From assembly GCF_029964055.1 (NCBI RefSeq), contig NZ_CP124836.1, positions 3,782,001-3,846,000 on the forward strand: a DNA stretch of 64,000 nucleotides, given 5' to 3'. The DNA is from Arthrobacter sp. EM1. Lineage in GTDB: Bacteria; Actinomycetota; Actinomycetes; Actinomycetales; Micrococcaceae. Made by a program: the position numbers and the translations under genes. Below, piece after piece: positions 24,759 through 33,459 of the stretch (within the stretch, counting starts at the first letter, position 1; the number at the start of each line of letters is the position of its first letter). The notes beneath the pieces were generated by a model, which did not search any database, had not been told where the DNA came from, and saw only the letters and a list, made by a program, of their open reading frames with translations.

Positions 24759-26351
24759 CTACGCTGCAAGGTCCCGGCGCCGCCAGCCGGCGAACCCGAA
24801 CGCAGCAAGCACGGCCGCTGCCACGGTCAGGACACCCAGCGCCGCACCATCCCCGGATCCCACCGGGAGCAGCGGGGAATGCCTGAACGGGGAGAGGTCC
24901 ATCAGCCAGTTCGGGGCGTTCCACAGCACCCCGAACTCTCCCAAGGCGACGAACGCCAGCAGGAGGCCCCAGGCCGCCCCGGTCAGCCGAGGCGCCCAGC
25001 CGAACACCGCCAGAGCGAGGCTGGTAACAACCCATGCGGCCGGCACCTGGGCCAAAGCGGCAACGGTGCTGCGGCCCAGCAGGGAGGCATCGTTGACGGC
25101 GAAGGCGGCTCCGGCACCAATCGACAGGCCCGCCAGAAAGAGCAGCAAAACGATGCCGGCCAACGCAAAGGTGAAGTGGCTGCCCGCCCACCGGAACCGG
25201 GTAGTGGCCGTGCCCAGCAGGACTTCGGTATGGCCCGCGGCTTCCTCGCTGCGCAGATGGTTCGCCGCCGATACCCCGTAGGCGGCCGCCAGTAGACCCA
25301 TGATGCTGATTTCCGCGGCCAGGAAGGCCTCCGTCAAAGCGCGGGGGCCGCCCAGCAGCTTGATAAGGTCCTGGGCGTTTGGTGAACTCAGCAGCTCTGC
25401 CACATTGGAGACCAGGGAACCGATGACAACGCCGAAAATCACGAACGCCACGGCCCAGCCTAAAAGTACGCGGTACTGCAGCCTTACGGCCAGGCCCCAG
25501 ACGCCGGAGAGCGAGCCTACGGCAGGTCCGGGACGCCCGGCAGCGATCCCGGCTCCCAGGTCCCGCCGTGCCCGAAGCGCGAATGCCGCCGGAACCAGCA
25601 CGAGAGAGAGGGCAACAGGCAGCGCCAGCACCCACCAGCGGTCTCCGGCGAACGCCCGGATCTGCTGGTTCCACCCGATGGGCGAGAGCCAGGAGAGCGC
25701 CGATGGTCCCGGCTCGGCGAGGTCTCCGACAGCTCGCAAAGCATAGGTCACTGCGACGATACTGACACTGATCCCGGTCGCGGCCCGGGCGCTGGCGGTG
25801 AGCTGTGCCGCCACGCCGGCCACGGCGCTGAATACCATCCCGGTGGCGGCCCAGCCCAGGCCGAAGGCGAAGGAACCGGCCGCCGGCAGTCCGCCGGCGG
25901 CCAGCGCGGCTGCCGAGAGCAACCCGAGCAGCACGTTGGCCCCCAGGCTGATCGTGAGGGCCGCCGCCAGCGGTGCGTCTCGCCCCAGCCGCCCGCCGCC
26001 GAGCAGTTCCAGGCGTCCGCTCTCCTCGTCCCCGCGGGTGTGACGGACGGCGAGGACGATCATCAGGACGGCCAGGATGGCGGCCATAAACGCGGTGTAT
26101 TTGATGAGCGACAGCGCACCGATCGAGCCGGGGTCGTAGATCCGCCCGAACATGGCCACCATGGAGGCGGTCGCGTTCAGGGCGGTGGAGGCCTCGATGC
26201 GGCTCGTGGCATCGGGGTAGAGCTCGACTCCGGCACGCGCGGTCGAGTAGGCGGTCAAGGCGAAACCGACGATCCACGCAGGCAGCATCCAGCGGTCCCG
26301 CCGCAGCCCGAGCCGGATCAGGACGCCGGTTCCGGCCAGGGTCTCAGGCAT
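24759..26351 (-). CDS. ABC transporter permease (fused two-half exporter type)
   Basis: This protein of about 530 residues has roughly twelve membrane helices in two similar halves; each half has a helix pair followed by an exporter-like loop (RGDEESGRLELLGGGRLGRD and SEEAAGHTEVLLGTATTRF). That double arrangement is typical of actinobacterial ABC-2 permeases linked to drug or antibiotic export. The ATG at 26351 overlaps the end of the ATPase gene by 8 bp (ATGCCTGA), showing coupling. The exported compound is unknown; related systems give resistance to polyketides or peptides, which is only a hint. Confidence 0.85.
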   Translation of the reverse strand: MPETLAGTGVLIRLGLRRDRWMLPAWIVGFALTAYSTARAGVELYPDATSRIEASTALNATASMVAMFGRIYDPGSIGALSLIKYTAFMAAILAVLMIVLAVRHTRGDEESGRLELLGGGRLGRDAPLAAALTISLGANVLLGLLSAAALAAGGLPAAGSFAFGLGWAATGMVFSAVAGVAAQLTASARAATGISVSIVAVTYALRAVGDLAEPGPSALSWLSPIGWNQQIRAFAGDRWWVLALPVALSLVLVPAAFALRARRDLGAGIAAGRPGPAVGSLSGVWGLAVRLQYRVLLGWAVAFVIFGVVIGSLVSNVAELLSSPNAQDLIKLLGGPRALTEAFLAAEISIMGLLAAAYGVSAANHLRSEEAAGHTEVLLGTATTRFRWAGSHFTFALAGIVLLLFLAGLSIGAGAAFAVNDASLLGRSTVAALAQVPAAWVVTSLALAVFGWAPRLTGAAWGLLLAFVALGEFGVLWNAPNWLMDLSPFRHSPLLPVGSGDGAALGVLTVAAAVLAAFGFAGWRRRDLAA

Positions 26352-27324
26352 CGCCGGCCCGCCGTCGGCCCGGCCTGGCAGGGGCACCGGAGCCGGGCTG
26401 TCCGGGCGGGGCGCCGGACGCCGCCGCCGAATCCCCGGCAGTGCCGGCACCATAGTGGCGCAGGAACAGGTCCTCGAGCGTTGGCGGCTGGCTTGTGAGG
26501 GACCTCAGTCCCGCCGTCGTCAGTGCCTGCATCAGGTGGTTCAGGCCGGCCGGCTCGACTTGGGCGTTGACCCGGTGGTCCGTTACGACGACGTCGTGGA
26601 CACCGGGCAGGAGTTCGAGTCCGGGCGGCACCGTGGCGACGTCGGCGGTGACCGAAGTTCGGGTGAGATGCCGCAGCTGCTCCAGCGGGCCGGTCTCCAC
26701 CAGCCGCCCGGACCGGATAATGCTGACCCGGTCCGAAAGTGCCTCGGCCTCACTGAGGATATGGCTGCTCAGCACCACTGTTCTCCCCTGCGTGCGCAGT
26801 TCGCGGACGCAGCTGCGGAATACGTCCGCCATCAGCGGGTCCAGCCCGCTCGTCGGCTCGTCCAGCAGGAAAAGTTCAGCATCGGTGGCCAGGGCAGCAA
26901 CAAGGGCCACTTTCTGGCGGTTTCCCTTGGAGTACGCCCGGGCCCTCTTGCTGGGGTCCAGTTCGAACAGGTCCAGGAGCTGATCCCGGCGTGCGCGGTC
27001 CTGCCCGCCCTGAAGCCGGCCCAGCAGGTCGATGATCTCCCCGCCTGTCAAGTTCGGCCACAGTGCTACGTCCCCGGGGACGTAGGCCAACCGGCGGTGC
27101 AAGGTCGATACCTCACGCCAGGGGTCGAGTCCCAGCACCCGGATGGAACCGGCATTGGAGCGCAGCAGACCCAGCAGCAGCCGCAAGGTGGTGGATTTGC
27201 CTGATCCGTTGGGCCCGAGGAAACCGTGCACCTCACCGGCAGCCACGTCGAAGTCCAAGCCGTCCAGCGCCTGCACGGTCCCGAACCGCTTCACAACGCC
27301 CTTCATTTCCACCGCAGCGCCCAT
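26344..27324 (-). CDS. ABC transporter ATP-binding protein
   Basis: The ATPase (about 326 aa) has Walker A GPNGSGKST near residue 38, a Q-loop region, the signature YSKGNRQKV, Walker B LFLLDEPTSGLD and the switch histidine in VLSSHILSEAEAL. The ~100-residue C-terminal extension ends in a Pro/Gly/Arg-rich tail. It drives the permease encoded by the next, overlapping gene. I place the start at ATG 27324 because TACGTT lies 7 nt upstream as a leaderless -10; TTG codons just upstream are less likely. Confidence 0.9.
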   Translation of the reverse strand: MGAAVEMKGVVKRFGTVQALDGLDFDVAAGEVHGFLGPNGSGKSTTLRLLLGLLRSNAGSIRVLGLDPWREVSTLHRRLAYVPGDVALWPNLTGGEIIDLLGRLQGGQDRARRDQLLDLFELDPSKRARAYSKGNRQKVALVAALATDAELFLLDEPTSGLDPLMADVFRSCVRELRTQGRTVVLSSHILSEAEALSDRVSIIRSGRLVETGPLEQLRHLTRTSVTADVATVPPGLELLPGVHDVVVTDHRVNAQVEPAGLNHLMQALTTAGLRSLTSQPPTLEDLFLRHYGAGTAGDSAAASGAPPGQPGSGAPARPGRRRAGDA

Positions 27325-27331
27325 ACGCAAC

Positions 27332-27337
27332 AACGTA
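27332..27337 (-). promoter_or_regulatory. -10 hexamer TACGTT of the ABC exporter operon
   Basis: Read leftward it is followed by a 7-nt spacer and the ATG at 27324, a leaderless arrangement. Confidence 0.4.
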
Positions 27338-27432
27338 CCCCGATTGACCCTCGTGACACCCTGCAGAAAGTCCTGTTTTGAGGCAGCCAGTCACGGTTAG
27401 CGGGGGGACCGCGGCTGTGATTGAGTTAATCC

Positions 27433-27906
27433 ATGCCATCTCGCTGGTCCGGCCGGGACACCCAGACACTTTCCGCGGTCGCGATGAGCGTCCTGCTGCT
27501 GGCCAGCGCGTCGAAGCACTTTGATGATCCGGATTTCTTCGCGCCAGTGGTTCCCGATGCGCTGTGCCGGGATGACAGCGGCGGGAAGCCAAACAGCCCC
27601 CTCGCGGTCCTGTCCCGGGAGGAATGGGTCGCATTCAGCGGCCTGCTTGAAGTGGCCGCCGCCGTGGGGCTCCTGGTCCCGGTGACACGTCGCGCCGCGG
27701 CCGGATGTGTGACGGCCATGTTCACCCTTTTCCTCGCCGGACACCTCGACGCCCTGCGAAAGGCCTACGGCCCGGGCGGGACCCCCGCCCGGCGCCGCAC
27801 GCACACCCTGCGGTTGCCGCTGCAGGCGCCGCTGATTGCCTGGGCCTGGAGCTTGCGGAAAACCGCACCGGCGCAACGGGCCCGGCAGCAACAGGCCCGG
27901 CGGTGA
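27433..27906 (+). CDS. DoxX-like small membrane protein
   Basis: This 157-residue protein has four hydrophobic segments. It carries the DoxX-type features SVLLLASASKHF in the first helix, FSGLLEVAAAVGLLVP in the second and a C-terminal pair split by the polar loop KAYGPGGTPARRRTH. DoxX-family proteins are poorly understood membrane proteins, some linked to redox balance. The stop codon overlaps the GTG start of the AzlC gene (GTGA at 27903-27906), so the three genes to 28957 form one operon. The functional link between DoxX-like and AzlCD proteins is unknown. Confidence 0.7.
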   Translation: MPSRWSGRDTQTLSAVAMSVLLLASASKHFDDPDFFAPVVPDALCRDDSGGKPNSPLAVLSREEWVAFSGLLEVAAAVGLLVPVTRRAAAGCVTAMFTLFLAGHLDALRKAYGPGGTPARRRTHTLRLPLQAPLIAWAWSLRKTAPAQRARQQQARR

Positions 27907-28649
27907 GGCTTCTGCAGTCCCCGGCCGTGCGGGTGGGGCTCTCCATCAGCATCGCCACCGGACTCTACGGCGTCTCTTTCGGAGCGCTGTCCGTTACATC
28001 AGGCCTTGACTTTTGGCAGACTATGGCCCTGAGCCTGCTGCTGTTCAGCGGCGGCTCACAATTCGCGTTTATCGGTGTGGTAGCCGGGGGCGGCTCCGGG
28101 GTCGCCGCGATGGGGGCGGCCACCCTGTTGGGCATGCGTAACGGGATTTACGGCATGCAGATCAACGCACTGCTGGCGCCGCGGGGCTGGCTGCGGTTTG
28201 CGGCCGCCCACGTCACCATCGACGAGTCGACCGCCACCAGCACCGGTCAAACTGATCCGCTGGAGCGCAAGCGTGGCTTCTGGACCGCGGGCGTTGGCAT
28301 CTTCGTTCTCTGGAACCTGTTCACCGCCGTGGGCGCCCTGGCAGGCGGGGCGCTCGGCGATCCCAAACAGTGGGGCCTCGACGGCGCTGCCGTGGCGGCG
28401 TTCCTGGGCCTGTTGTGGCCCCGGCTCAAGGGCCGCGAACCTGTGGCGATCGCCGTCGTCTGTGCCCTGGCCACTGTGCTGGCGGTACCATTGGTGCCCG
28501 CCGGGGTGCCGATCCTGGTGGCCGCCGTGGTTGCGGCGGCAATCGGCTGGTTCAGTAATGGCCGCAGCGACGAAGGACTGGAACCGGACGTGGACCCTTA
28601 TGCGGACCACCCGGACGCACGGGTGCGCCCGGCAGGGGATACCGCATGA
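27903..28649 (+). CDS. azlC: AzlC-family branched-chain amino acid exporter, large subunit
   Basis: The protein (about 248 aa) has seven or eight helices and the family signatures GLYGVSFGALS, LFSGGSQFAFIGVV and LLGMRNGIYGMQ. With the small AzlD subunit it exports branched-chain amino acids or analogues. The start is GTG at 27903, coupled to the end of the DoxX-like gene, and the gene ends in an ATGA overlap with azlD. The acidic tail after residue 225 is slightly longer than usual. Confidence 0.9.
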   Translation: MRLLQSPAVRVGLSISIATGLYGVSFGALSVTSGLDFWQTMALSLLLFSGGSQFAFIGVVAGGGSGVAAMGAATLLGMRNGIYGMQINALLAPRGWLRFAAAHVTIDESTATSTGQTDPLERKRGFWTAGVGIFVLWNLFTAVGALAGGALGDPKQWGLDGAAVAAFLGLLWPRLKGREPVAIAVVCALATVLAVPLVPAGVPILVAAVVAAAIGWFSNGRSDEGLEPDVDPYADHPDARVRPAGDTA

Positions 28650-28957
28650 GCCTGTGGATGTGGCTGCTGCTTTCCTGTCTGCTGGCCTACGCGTGGAAAC
28701 TGCTGGGATATCTGGTCCCGGCCAGCGTGCTCCGTGACCCCCGGATGTCCCGGATCGCCGGCACCATAACGATCGGGCTGCTGGCCTCCCTGGCCATTGT
28801 AAATACCGTGGCCTCGGGCCAGACGCTGGCGCTGGATGCACGGCTGGGGGCATTGGCTGCGGCGGGCCTCGCCCTGGTGCTCCGGGCACCCTTTCTCGTG
28901 GTCGTCCTGGCCGGAGCCGGCGCAGCAGCAATACTGAGGCTGCTGGGCTGGAACTAG
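28646..28957 (+). CDS. azlD: AzlD-family exporter, small subunit
   Basis: This 103-residue protein has three or four hydrophobic helices, and AYAWKLLGYLVP near residue 15 is a typical AzlD segment. The ATG overlaps the azlC stop. It is needed with AzlC for branched-chain amino acid export. It ends the three-gene operon; the GGDEF-EAL gene begins 44 bp later with a different character. Confidence 0.88.
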   Translation: MSLWMWLLLSCLLAYAWKLLGYLVPASVLRDPRMSRIAGTITIGLLASLAIVNTVASGQTLALDARLGALAAAGLALVLRAPFLVVVLAGAGAAAILRLLGWN

Positions 28958-29001
28958 CCGTACCGGCTGGCAGCTGTTACCAAAATGCCGCCTGCGAACG
29001 A

Positions 29002-31335
29002 ATGGTCGATGGGGCTGGGGTTGGTAAGGTGACCCGGACCTTTGGGAGAATTTTGAAACGAGCTGACTGGCCGGCTGCCGGCATGGTTTTCCGGAGGACC
29101 GGACTGCCCGTCGTTGTGATGACACTGGCCTTGGCCGGTTATCTCGCGGGCCGGCTTCTGCATGGCGAGGGCTTCGACGCCGTAGTTGATGGCTGGCTGG
29201 CGGCGGCTACGGGGTGGACAACGGCTGCAGTGTGCTGGCTGGCACTGCACCGGTCCGCCGGAGTGCGGATCGAGTACGCACTGGCTACGGTTGCGGTGAC
29301 GGCGACTGTGGCGGGGGATACGTATTACACCTTGGCGCAGGACGAATCCGGTGTTTTGCCTTCGCCTTCGCTGGCAGACCTTGGATACATGCTCTTTTAT
29401 GCCCTGATGCTGCTGGCTTTGATCGTTGTTGTGGGAAAGAGGCTGCATGGAGCTGCGTGGCCCGTTTTCCTCGACAGCGCTGTTGCCGCCTGCGGGGCAG
29501 CCACGGTGTTGGCGGTAGTCCTTGAACCCGTGGTGGGGTCCTCAGGCGAAGCTGGCCTCTCTGCCCGGACCGTGATTGCCGTCGCGTATCCGCTCTTTGA
29601 CCTGATGCTTATTGCCGTGGTTGCGGCCATTTTCGCGGCCCGGGGTGAAACGGACGGACACTGGGCTCCGCTCGTGGTTGGTTTGCTCATCTTCGCTGCA
29701 GCGGATGTTGTGTTTGCGCTGGGGGAAGCATCGGGAGCATATTCGGTGGGGTCAGCTCTGGACATGGCCTGGGCCGTCGGGATCGCACTGATAGCCGTGT
29801 GGGTTGACCGGGCCTCCCGTGCCGGGCAACCGCGCCGGCGCCGGCGAACGGCCCATCAGGCGCTTTTGCTGCCCGGAGCGGCGACAGCGGCGGCGTTGGC
29901 GGTTCTGCTGCTGGGGAGCGAGCAACACGTGCCGGTCTACGCGCTGGTGTTAGCCAGCGCCACCCTGGTCCTCGCGGCCGTGCCGATGGCATTCCGCCAC
30001 CGACTGTTGCGCAGATTGGCCCGGACGGATGATTTGACCGGGCTGCTTAACCGGCGGGCGTTCCACGATGATTGTGTGCAACGATTGGCCGCCGCCGCCG
30101 CCGCCGCCGGTGCCGGCGCCGGCAAGCGCAGCGGTGCGCTGCTGTTGCTTGACCTGGACCGCTTCAAGGAAATCAATGACAGTCTGGGCCACGAGGCCGG
30201 CGACCGCCTGCTGGTCCAGGTCGGGGAACGGTTGTCGCGGTCGCTTCGCACCGGTGACCTGTTGGCCCGGCTGGGCGGTGATGAGTTCGCGGTGCTTCTG
30301 AATGGCAGCAGCGCCGACGAAGCCGACGCTGTGGCCCGCAAGATCCGCGATGCGCTGGCCGGGGGGTTCCCGGTAGCCGGGATTGAACTGCGGACCAGCG
30401 TCAGCATCGGCGTTGCGCTCTTCCCGGACCATGGGGCCGACGCCAACTCACTCCTTCGCAAGGCAGACCTTGCCATGTACCGGGCCAAGACGGCCCGAAG
30501 CGGGCACCAGTTTTACCATCAGGACGATGACCGGCAGGGCGAGTTGCGGCTGCGCACCATCCAGGAACTACGCACCGCATTGGTCCTCGATCAGCTGGTA
30601 TTGCATTACCAGCCCCAAATCGATCTCGCCACGAACGAGATCCACGGGGTCGAGGCCCTGGTGCGCTGGGACCATCCCGCCCGGGGGCTGCTGATGCCCG
30701 CTGACTTCCTGGACCTCGCGGAAGAATGCGGCCTGATGCATGACCTCACGCTGGTCGTGCTGCAGAAGGCGCTGGATCAAGCCGCTCAGTGGTCTTCTCG
30801 ACAGGCGAAGCTCACGGTTGCGGTCAACATCTCCGCGAGTTCGCTGGTCGACGTCGGGCTTCCCCGCCGGATCAGTGCCATGCTGCATGAGCGGCAGCTC
30901 CCGGCCAGTGCCTTGATCCTGGAAATAACCGAGGACTTCCTGATGGCCGACCGTGACCGCGCGCGGGGAATTCTGACCGAACTCAGGGGCAACGGTATTC
31001 AGATTGCCGTCGATGACTTTGGCACGGGCTACAGTTCCCTGGCTTATCTGCGCGAGCTGCCCATCGACGAACTGAAGCTCGACCAGTCGTTCGTGCAGCC
31101 GATGGGCACGGACCCCCGGGCCTCGGCCCTTGTGGCGTCCACCATCGCCCTGGCACACAGCCTGGGACTGCGGATCGTCGCCGAGGGCGTGGAAACCAGG
31201 CAGACACAGAACGAACTCAAGGAGCTCGGCTGCAACAACGCCCAAGGACACTATGTCTCGCTCCCGGTCAGCGCCGCGGAACTGGACGGCTGGCTCGTTA
31301 GCCGGCGCCAGCTGGAACCCGCCCCGCAGCCCTGA
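29002..31335 (+). CDS. Membrane GGDEF-EAL protein (cyclic di-GMP turnover)
   Basis: The protein (up to 777 aa) has eight to ten membrane helices in its first ~320 residues as a sensor module. A diguanylate cyclase domain follows (LDLDRFKEINDSLGHEAGD near residue 385, then an intact RLGGDEFAVLL). An inhibitory-site RTGD stands five residues before GGDEF. The phosphodiesterase domain (~540-770) has HGVEALVRWDHP, LEITEDF and AVDDFGTGYSSLAYL, so both active sites look complete and the net activity cannot be predicted. Starts are uncertain: ATG 29002 lacks a ribosome site, and TTG 29053 has GGGAG close upstream. Confidence 0.88.
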   Translation: MVDGAGVGKVTRTFGRILKRADWPAAGMVFRRTGLPVVVMTLALAGYLAGRLLHGEGFDAVVDGWLAAATGWTTAAVCWLALHRSAGVRIEYALATVAVTATVAGDTYYTLAQDESGVLPSPSLADLGYMLFYALMLLALIVVVGKRLHGAAWPVFLDSAVAACGAATVLAVVLEPVVGSSGEAGLSARTVIAVAYPLFDLMLIAVVAAIFAARGETDGHWAPLVVGLLIFAAADVVFALGEASGAYSVGSALDMAWAVGIALIAVWVDRASRAGQPRRRRRTAHQALLLPGAATAAALAVLLLGSEQHVPVYALVLASATLVLAAVPMAFRHRLLRRLARTDDLTGLLNRRAFHDDCVQRLAAAAAAAGAGAGKRSGALLLLDLDRFKEINDSLGHEAGDRLLVQVGERLSRSLRTGDLLARLGGDEFAVLLNGSSADEADAVARKIRDALAGGFPVAGIELRTSVSIGVALFPDHGADANSLLRKADLAMYRAKTARSGHQFYHQDDDRQGELRLRTIQELRTALVLDQLVLHYQPQIDLATNEIHGVEALVRWDHPARGLLMPADFLDLAEECGLMHDLTLVVLQKALDQAAQWSSRQAKLTVAVNISASSLVDVGLPRRISAMLHERQLPASALILEITEDFLMADRDRARGILTELRGNGIQIAVDDFGTGYSSLAYLRELPIDELKLDQSFVQPMGTDPRASALVASTIALAHSLGLRIVAEGVETRQTQNELKELGCNNAQGHYVSLPVSAAELDGWLVSRRQLEPAPQP

Positions 31336-31365
31336 GGCATTCCGGGCCAAGGCCAAGGCCGGGCC

Positions 31366-31998
31366 CTAGCCAAGGACGGAGTCGAAGGCTGTTCCCGGCA
31401 GGGGCGCCTGCGGCGGCAGCGGCCGGTGGGGGCGTTCCGAACGGATCGCGTCCTCGACGAGGGCGGCCGCACGGCGCCAGGCATCCGAACCCGCCTCCAT
31501 GGTGTCCACCACGCCAATCAGCATGGCCAGCAGCCGGATCAGGTCGGTCATCGAAATGTCGCTGCGCAGCGTACCCTGGCCCTGTCCGCGGCCCAGGAGC
31601 ACGGCGACGGACTCAATCAAGTCCCCCGTAATGCCGGTCAGCAGCCCGCGCCGGCCAGCGACGGCACCAAGCAGGTTGGCTTCTTCGCTAGCGACGCCCA
31701 TCAGCGCGTCAATAACACGGAAGAGGCCGTCGGCGGCGTCGGGACCGGCCAGGGCCTCCTCGATGACCGGGTCCACCAGCAAACCGAGCTGGCGGTGCAG
31801 TGCGGCGAGGACCAGTTCTTCCTTGTCGGCGAAGTTCCGGAAGAGCGTCGCCGGGCCGACTCCTGCGGTCACGGCGATGGTCTGCAGCGGGACTTCCGGG
31901 CCGTGCTCACGGAAGCACAGGCGGGCGGCCGTGATGATCTTGTCCACGTTCCGCGCGGCATCAGCGCGGAGCGGTTTGCGGTCTGCTGCCCGGTTCAT
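31366..31998 (-). CDS. TetR-family transcriptional regulator
   Basis: This 210-residue regulator has the TetR helix-turn-helix at residues ~20-65 (IITAARLCFREHGPEVPL, then VTAGVGPATLFRNFADKEEL) and a helical ligand domain behind it. The start at 31998 is set by TACCCT 6 nt upstream (leaderless). The nearest genes are the convergent GGDEF-EAL gene and the divergent thiamine-binding protein gene at 32198; an unlinked target is also possible. The ligand is not recognisable. Confidence 0.87.
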   Translation of the reverse strand: MNRAADRKPLRADAARNVDKIITAARLCFREHGPEVPLQTIAVTAGVGPATLFRNFADKEELVLAALHRQLGLLVDPVIEEALAGPDAADGLFRVIDALMGVASEEANLLGAVAGRRGLLTGITGDLIESVAVLLGRGQGQGTLRSDISMTDLIRLLAMLIGVVDTMEAGSDAWRRAAALVEDAIRSERPHRPLPPQAPLPGTAFDSVLG

Positions 31999-32004
31999 TT
32001 GCTT

Positions 32005-32010
32005 AGGGTA
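32005..32010 (-). promoter_or_regulatory. -10 hexamer TACCCT of the TetR gene
   Basis: It is followed leftward by 6 nt and the ATG at 31998; no Shine-Dalgarno is present. Confidence 0.4.
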
Positions 32011-32069
32011 GCAACGCGCACCCGGGGCGGGGAGGTTACTCCCGGGTAGGCGGGAATGTGACGGTATGC

Positions 32070-32145
32070 GCGGCAGCGGCAGCGGCAGCGGCCGGGGTGC
32101 GGGTTCCGGGGCCCGGTCCGGGTTCCGGTCCGGGCCCCTGACGCC
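32070..32145. repeat. Low-complexity GGCAGC and GGTTCCGG/GGCCCGG repeats
   Basis: Three to four GGCAGC units are followed by tandem variants of GGTTCCGG and GGGCCCGG in the divergent space between the TetR gene and the thiamine-binding gene. No operator-like long dyad stands out. Confidence 0.4.
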
Positions 32146-32185
32146 CCCGCCCGCCAGCCATGCCGCGGGGCGGCGGCGTACGTGA

Positions 32186-32191
32186 AAGACT
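32186..32191 (+). promoter_or_regulatory. -10 hexamer AAGACT of the thiamine-binding gene
   Basis: GAAAGACT plus 6 nt leads to the ATG at 32198. The same GAAAGACTGGG string stands before the next gene at 32621. Confidence 0.4.
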
Positions 32192-32197
32192 GGGCCC

Positions 32198-32566
32198 ATG
32201 TTGCTTGCATTCTCCGTCGCACCCTCCGGCCGTCCCGCGCGAACGGCCGATGGCCCGGAAGCCGGTTCCCGGGCCATCGCTTCGGACGAGGCATCGGTGC
32301 ACGACGCCGTCGCCGAAGCGGTCCGGATCGTGCGGGAGTCTGGTCTGCCGAACCACACGGACTCGATGTTCACCACAATCGAGGGCGAGTGGGATGAAGT
32401 TTTCGACGTCGTCAAGCGCGCCACCGAGGCTGTCGGCCGCTACGGCAGCAGGGTCTCGCTGGTCATCAAAGCGGACATTCGCCCGGGCTTTACGGGCGAA
32501 CTGACCGGAAAGCTTGACCGGTTGGAAGAAGCCATCGGGGGCGCCTCAAGCCCCGCGGCCGGCTAG
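32198..32566 (+). CDS. Thiamine-binding protein, MTH1187/YkoF-like family
   Basis: The 122-residue protein has a ferredoxin-like fold signature: MLLAFSVAPSG at the start, VRESGLPNHTDSMFTTIEGEWDEV in the middle (key stretches GLPNHTDSMFTT and EGEWDEVF) and VSLVIKADIRPG near the end. Family members bind thiamine or a close relative; the cellular role is unclear. An insert of ~15 residues (about 13-27) is not found in minimal members. The reading frame starts at ATG without a ribosome site. Confidence 0.85.
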   Translation: MLLAFSVAPSGRPARTADGPEAGSRAIASDEASVHDAVAEAVRIVRESGLPNHTDSMFTTIEGEWDEVFDVVKRATEAVGRYGSRVSLVIKADIRPGFTGELTGKLDRLEEAIGGASSPAAG

Positions 32567-32608
32567 GAATCGGCCCTGTCGGGCCTACCGCCGGGGCGGG
32601 GCAGCTGA

Positions 32609-32614
32609 AAGACT
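32609..32614 (+). promoter_or_regulatory. -10 hexamer AAGACT of the O-methyltransferase gene
   Basis: AAGACT, a 6-nt spacer and ATG 32621 repeat the pattern of the previous gene. Confidence 0.4.
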
Positions 32615-32620
32615 GGGGCA

Positions 32621-33298
32621 ATGTTCGAGCATCAGCCCACCGCCCGCTGGTCCGCCGTCGAAGACTTCCTGTCCGCCGTTGTGGTCCGGGCGGACAACTC
32701 CCTCAAACGCGCCCTCACCACGGCGCTTGAGGCGGGGATGCCGCCCATCGAGGTGGCCCCCAACGCCGGGAAACTGCTCAAACTCCTCGTTCAGCTCTCC
32801 GGCGCCCGGCGCGTGCTGGAAATCGGGACCCTGGCGGGGTTCAGTACCATCTGGATGGCACAGGGACTGCCCGACGGCGGGCGGCTGCTCAGCTGTGAAT
32901 ACCTGCCCGAACATGCCCGCGTGGCCCGCGCCAATGTGGACGCCGCCGGCCTGGGCCACCTGGTGGAGATCCGGACCGGGCTCGCGCTTGCGACGCTGCG
33001 AGGTCTCGCCGACGAGGACGTTGAGCCCTTTGATTTCGTTTTCATCGACGCGGACAAGGAAAACAACCCGCACTACCTCGACTGGGCCATCCGCCTCGGC
33101 AGGCCCGGCACGGCCATCGTGATGGACAACATGGTGTGGGAGGGTGCCGTGCTGGACCCCGCCCTGGACCCCGTCACTGCCCGGGGGATCATCAGCGCCC
33201 TGGACATGCTGGGCCAGGATCCGAGGCTGGACGGCACCGTGATCCAGACGGTGGGCACCAAAGGCTGGGACGGCTTCGCCCTCGCGCGGGTGTTGTAG
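32621..33298 (+). CDS. SAM-dependent O-methyltransferase (Methyltransf_3 family)
   Basis: This 225-residue enzyme resembles catechol/caffeoyl-CoA O-methyltransferases. The SAM-binding VLEIGTLAGFSTIWMAQ is near residue 67, the acidic strand end is LSCEYLPEHA, and the metal-binding DFVFIDADKENN and IVMDNMVWEG follow. It probably methylates a hydroxyl on a small aromatic or similar molecule in the cytoplasm. It stands alone with its own leaderless promoter, but the acyl-CoA dehydrogenase-like operon begins 160 bp downstream in the same direction, so some read-through is possible. Confidence 0.88.
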   Translation: MFEHQPTARWSAVEDFLSAVVVRADNSLKRALTTALEAGMPPIEVAPNAGKLLKLLVQLSGARRVLEIGTLAGFSTIWMAQGLPDGGRLLSCEYLPEHARVARANVDAAGLGHLVEIRTGLALATLRGLADEDVEPFDFVFIDADKENNPHYLDWAIRLGRPGTAIVMDNMVWEGAVLDPALDPVTARGIISALDMLGQDPRLDGTVIQTVGTKGWDGFALARVL

Positions 33299-33350
33299 CA
33301 GCGGGGGGCCTCCCGCCGGCGCCGGAACTGACGCCGGAATCCGAAAAGTG

Positions 33351-33364
33351 CTAAGTGTGCTTAG
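33351..33364. promoter_or_regulatory. Palindrome CTAAGTGTGCTTAG before the acyl-CoA dehydrogenase operon
   Basis: Arms CTAAG and CTTAG enclose a TGTG centre; TAGATT at 33362-33367 overlaps it and could be a -10 box. It lies about 95 bp before the first start codon of the operon. It may be an operator. Confidence 0.35.
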
Positions 33365-33459
33365 ATTTACTGAGCGAGTCGCCCTATGCCGAACAGTTGT
33401 CCGGCCGGCAGGCGCGGACGACAAAGCACCAGACACCATTCGAAGGAGAACAGGCCCGA

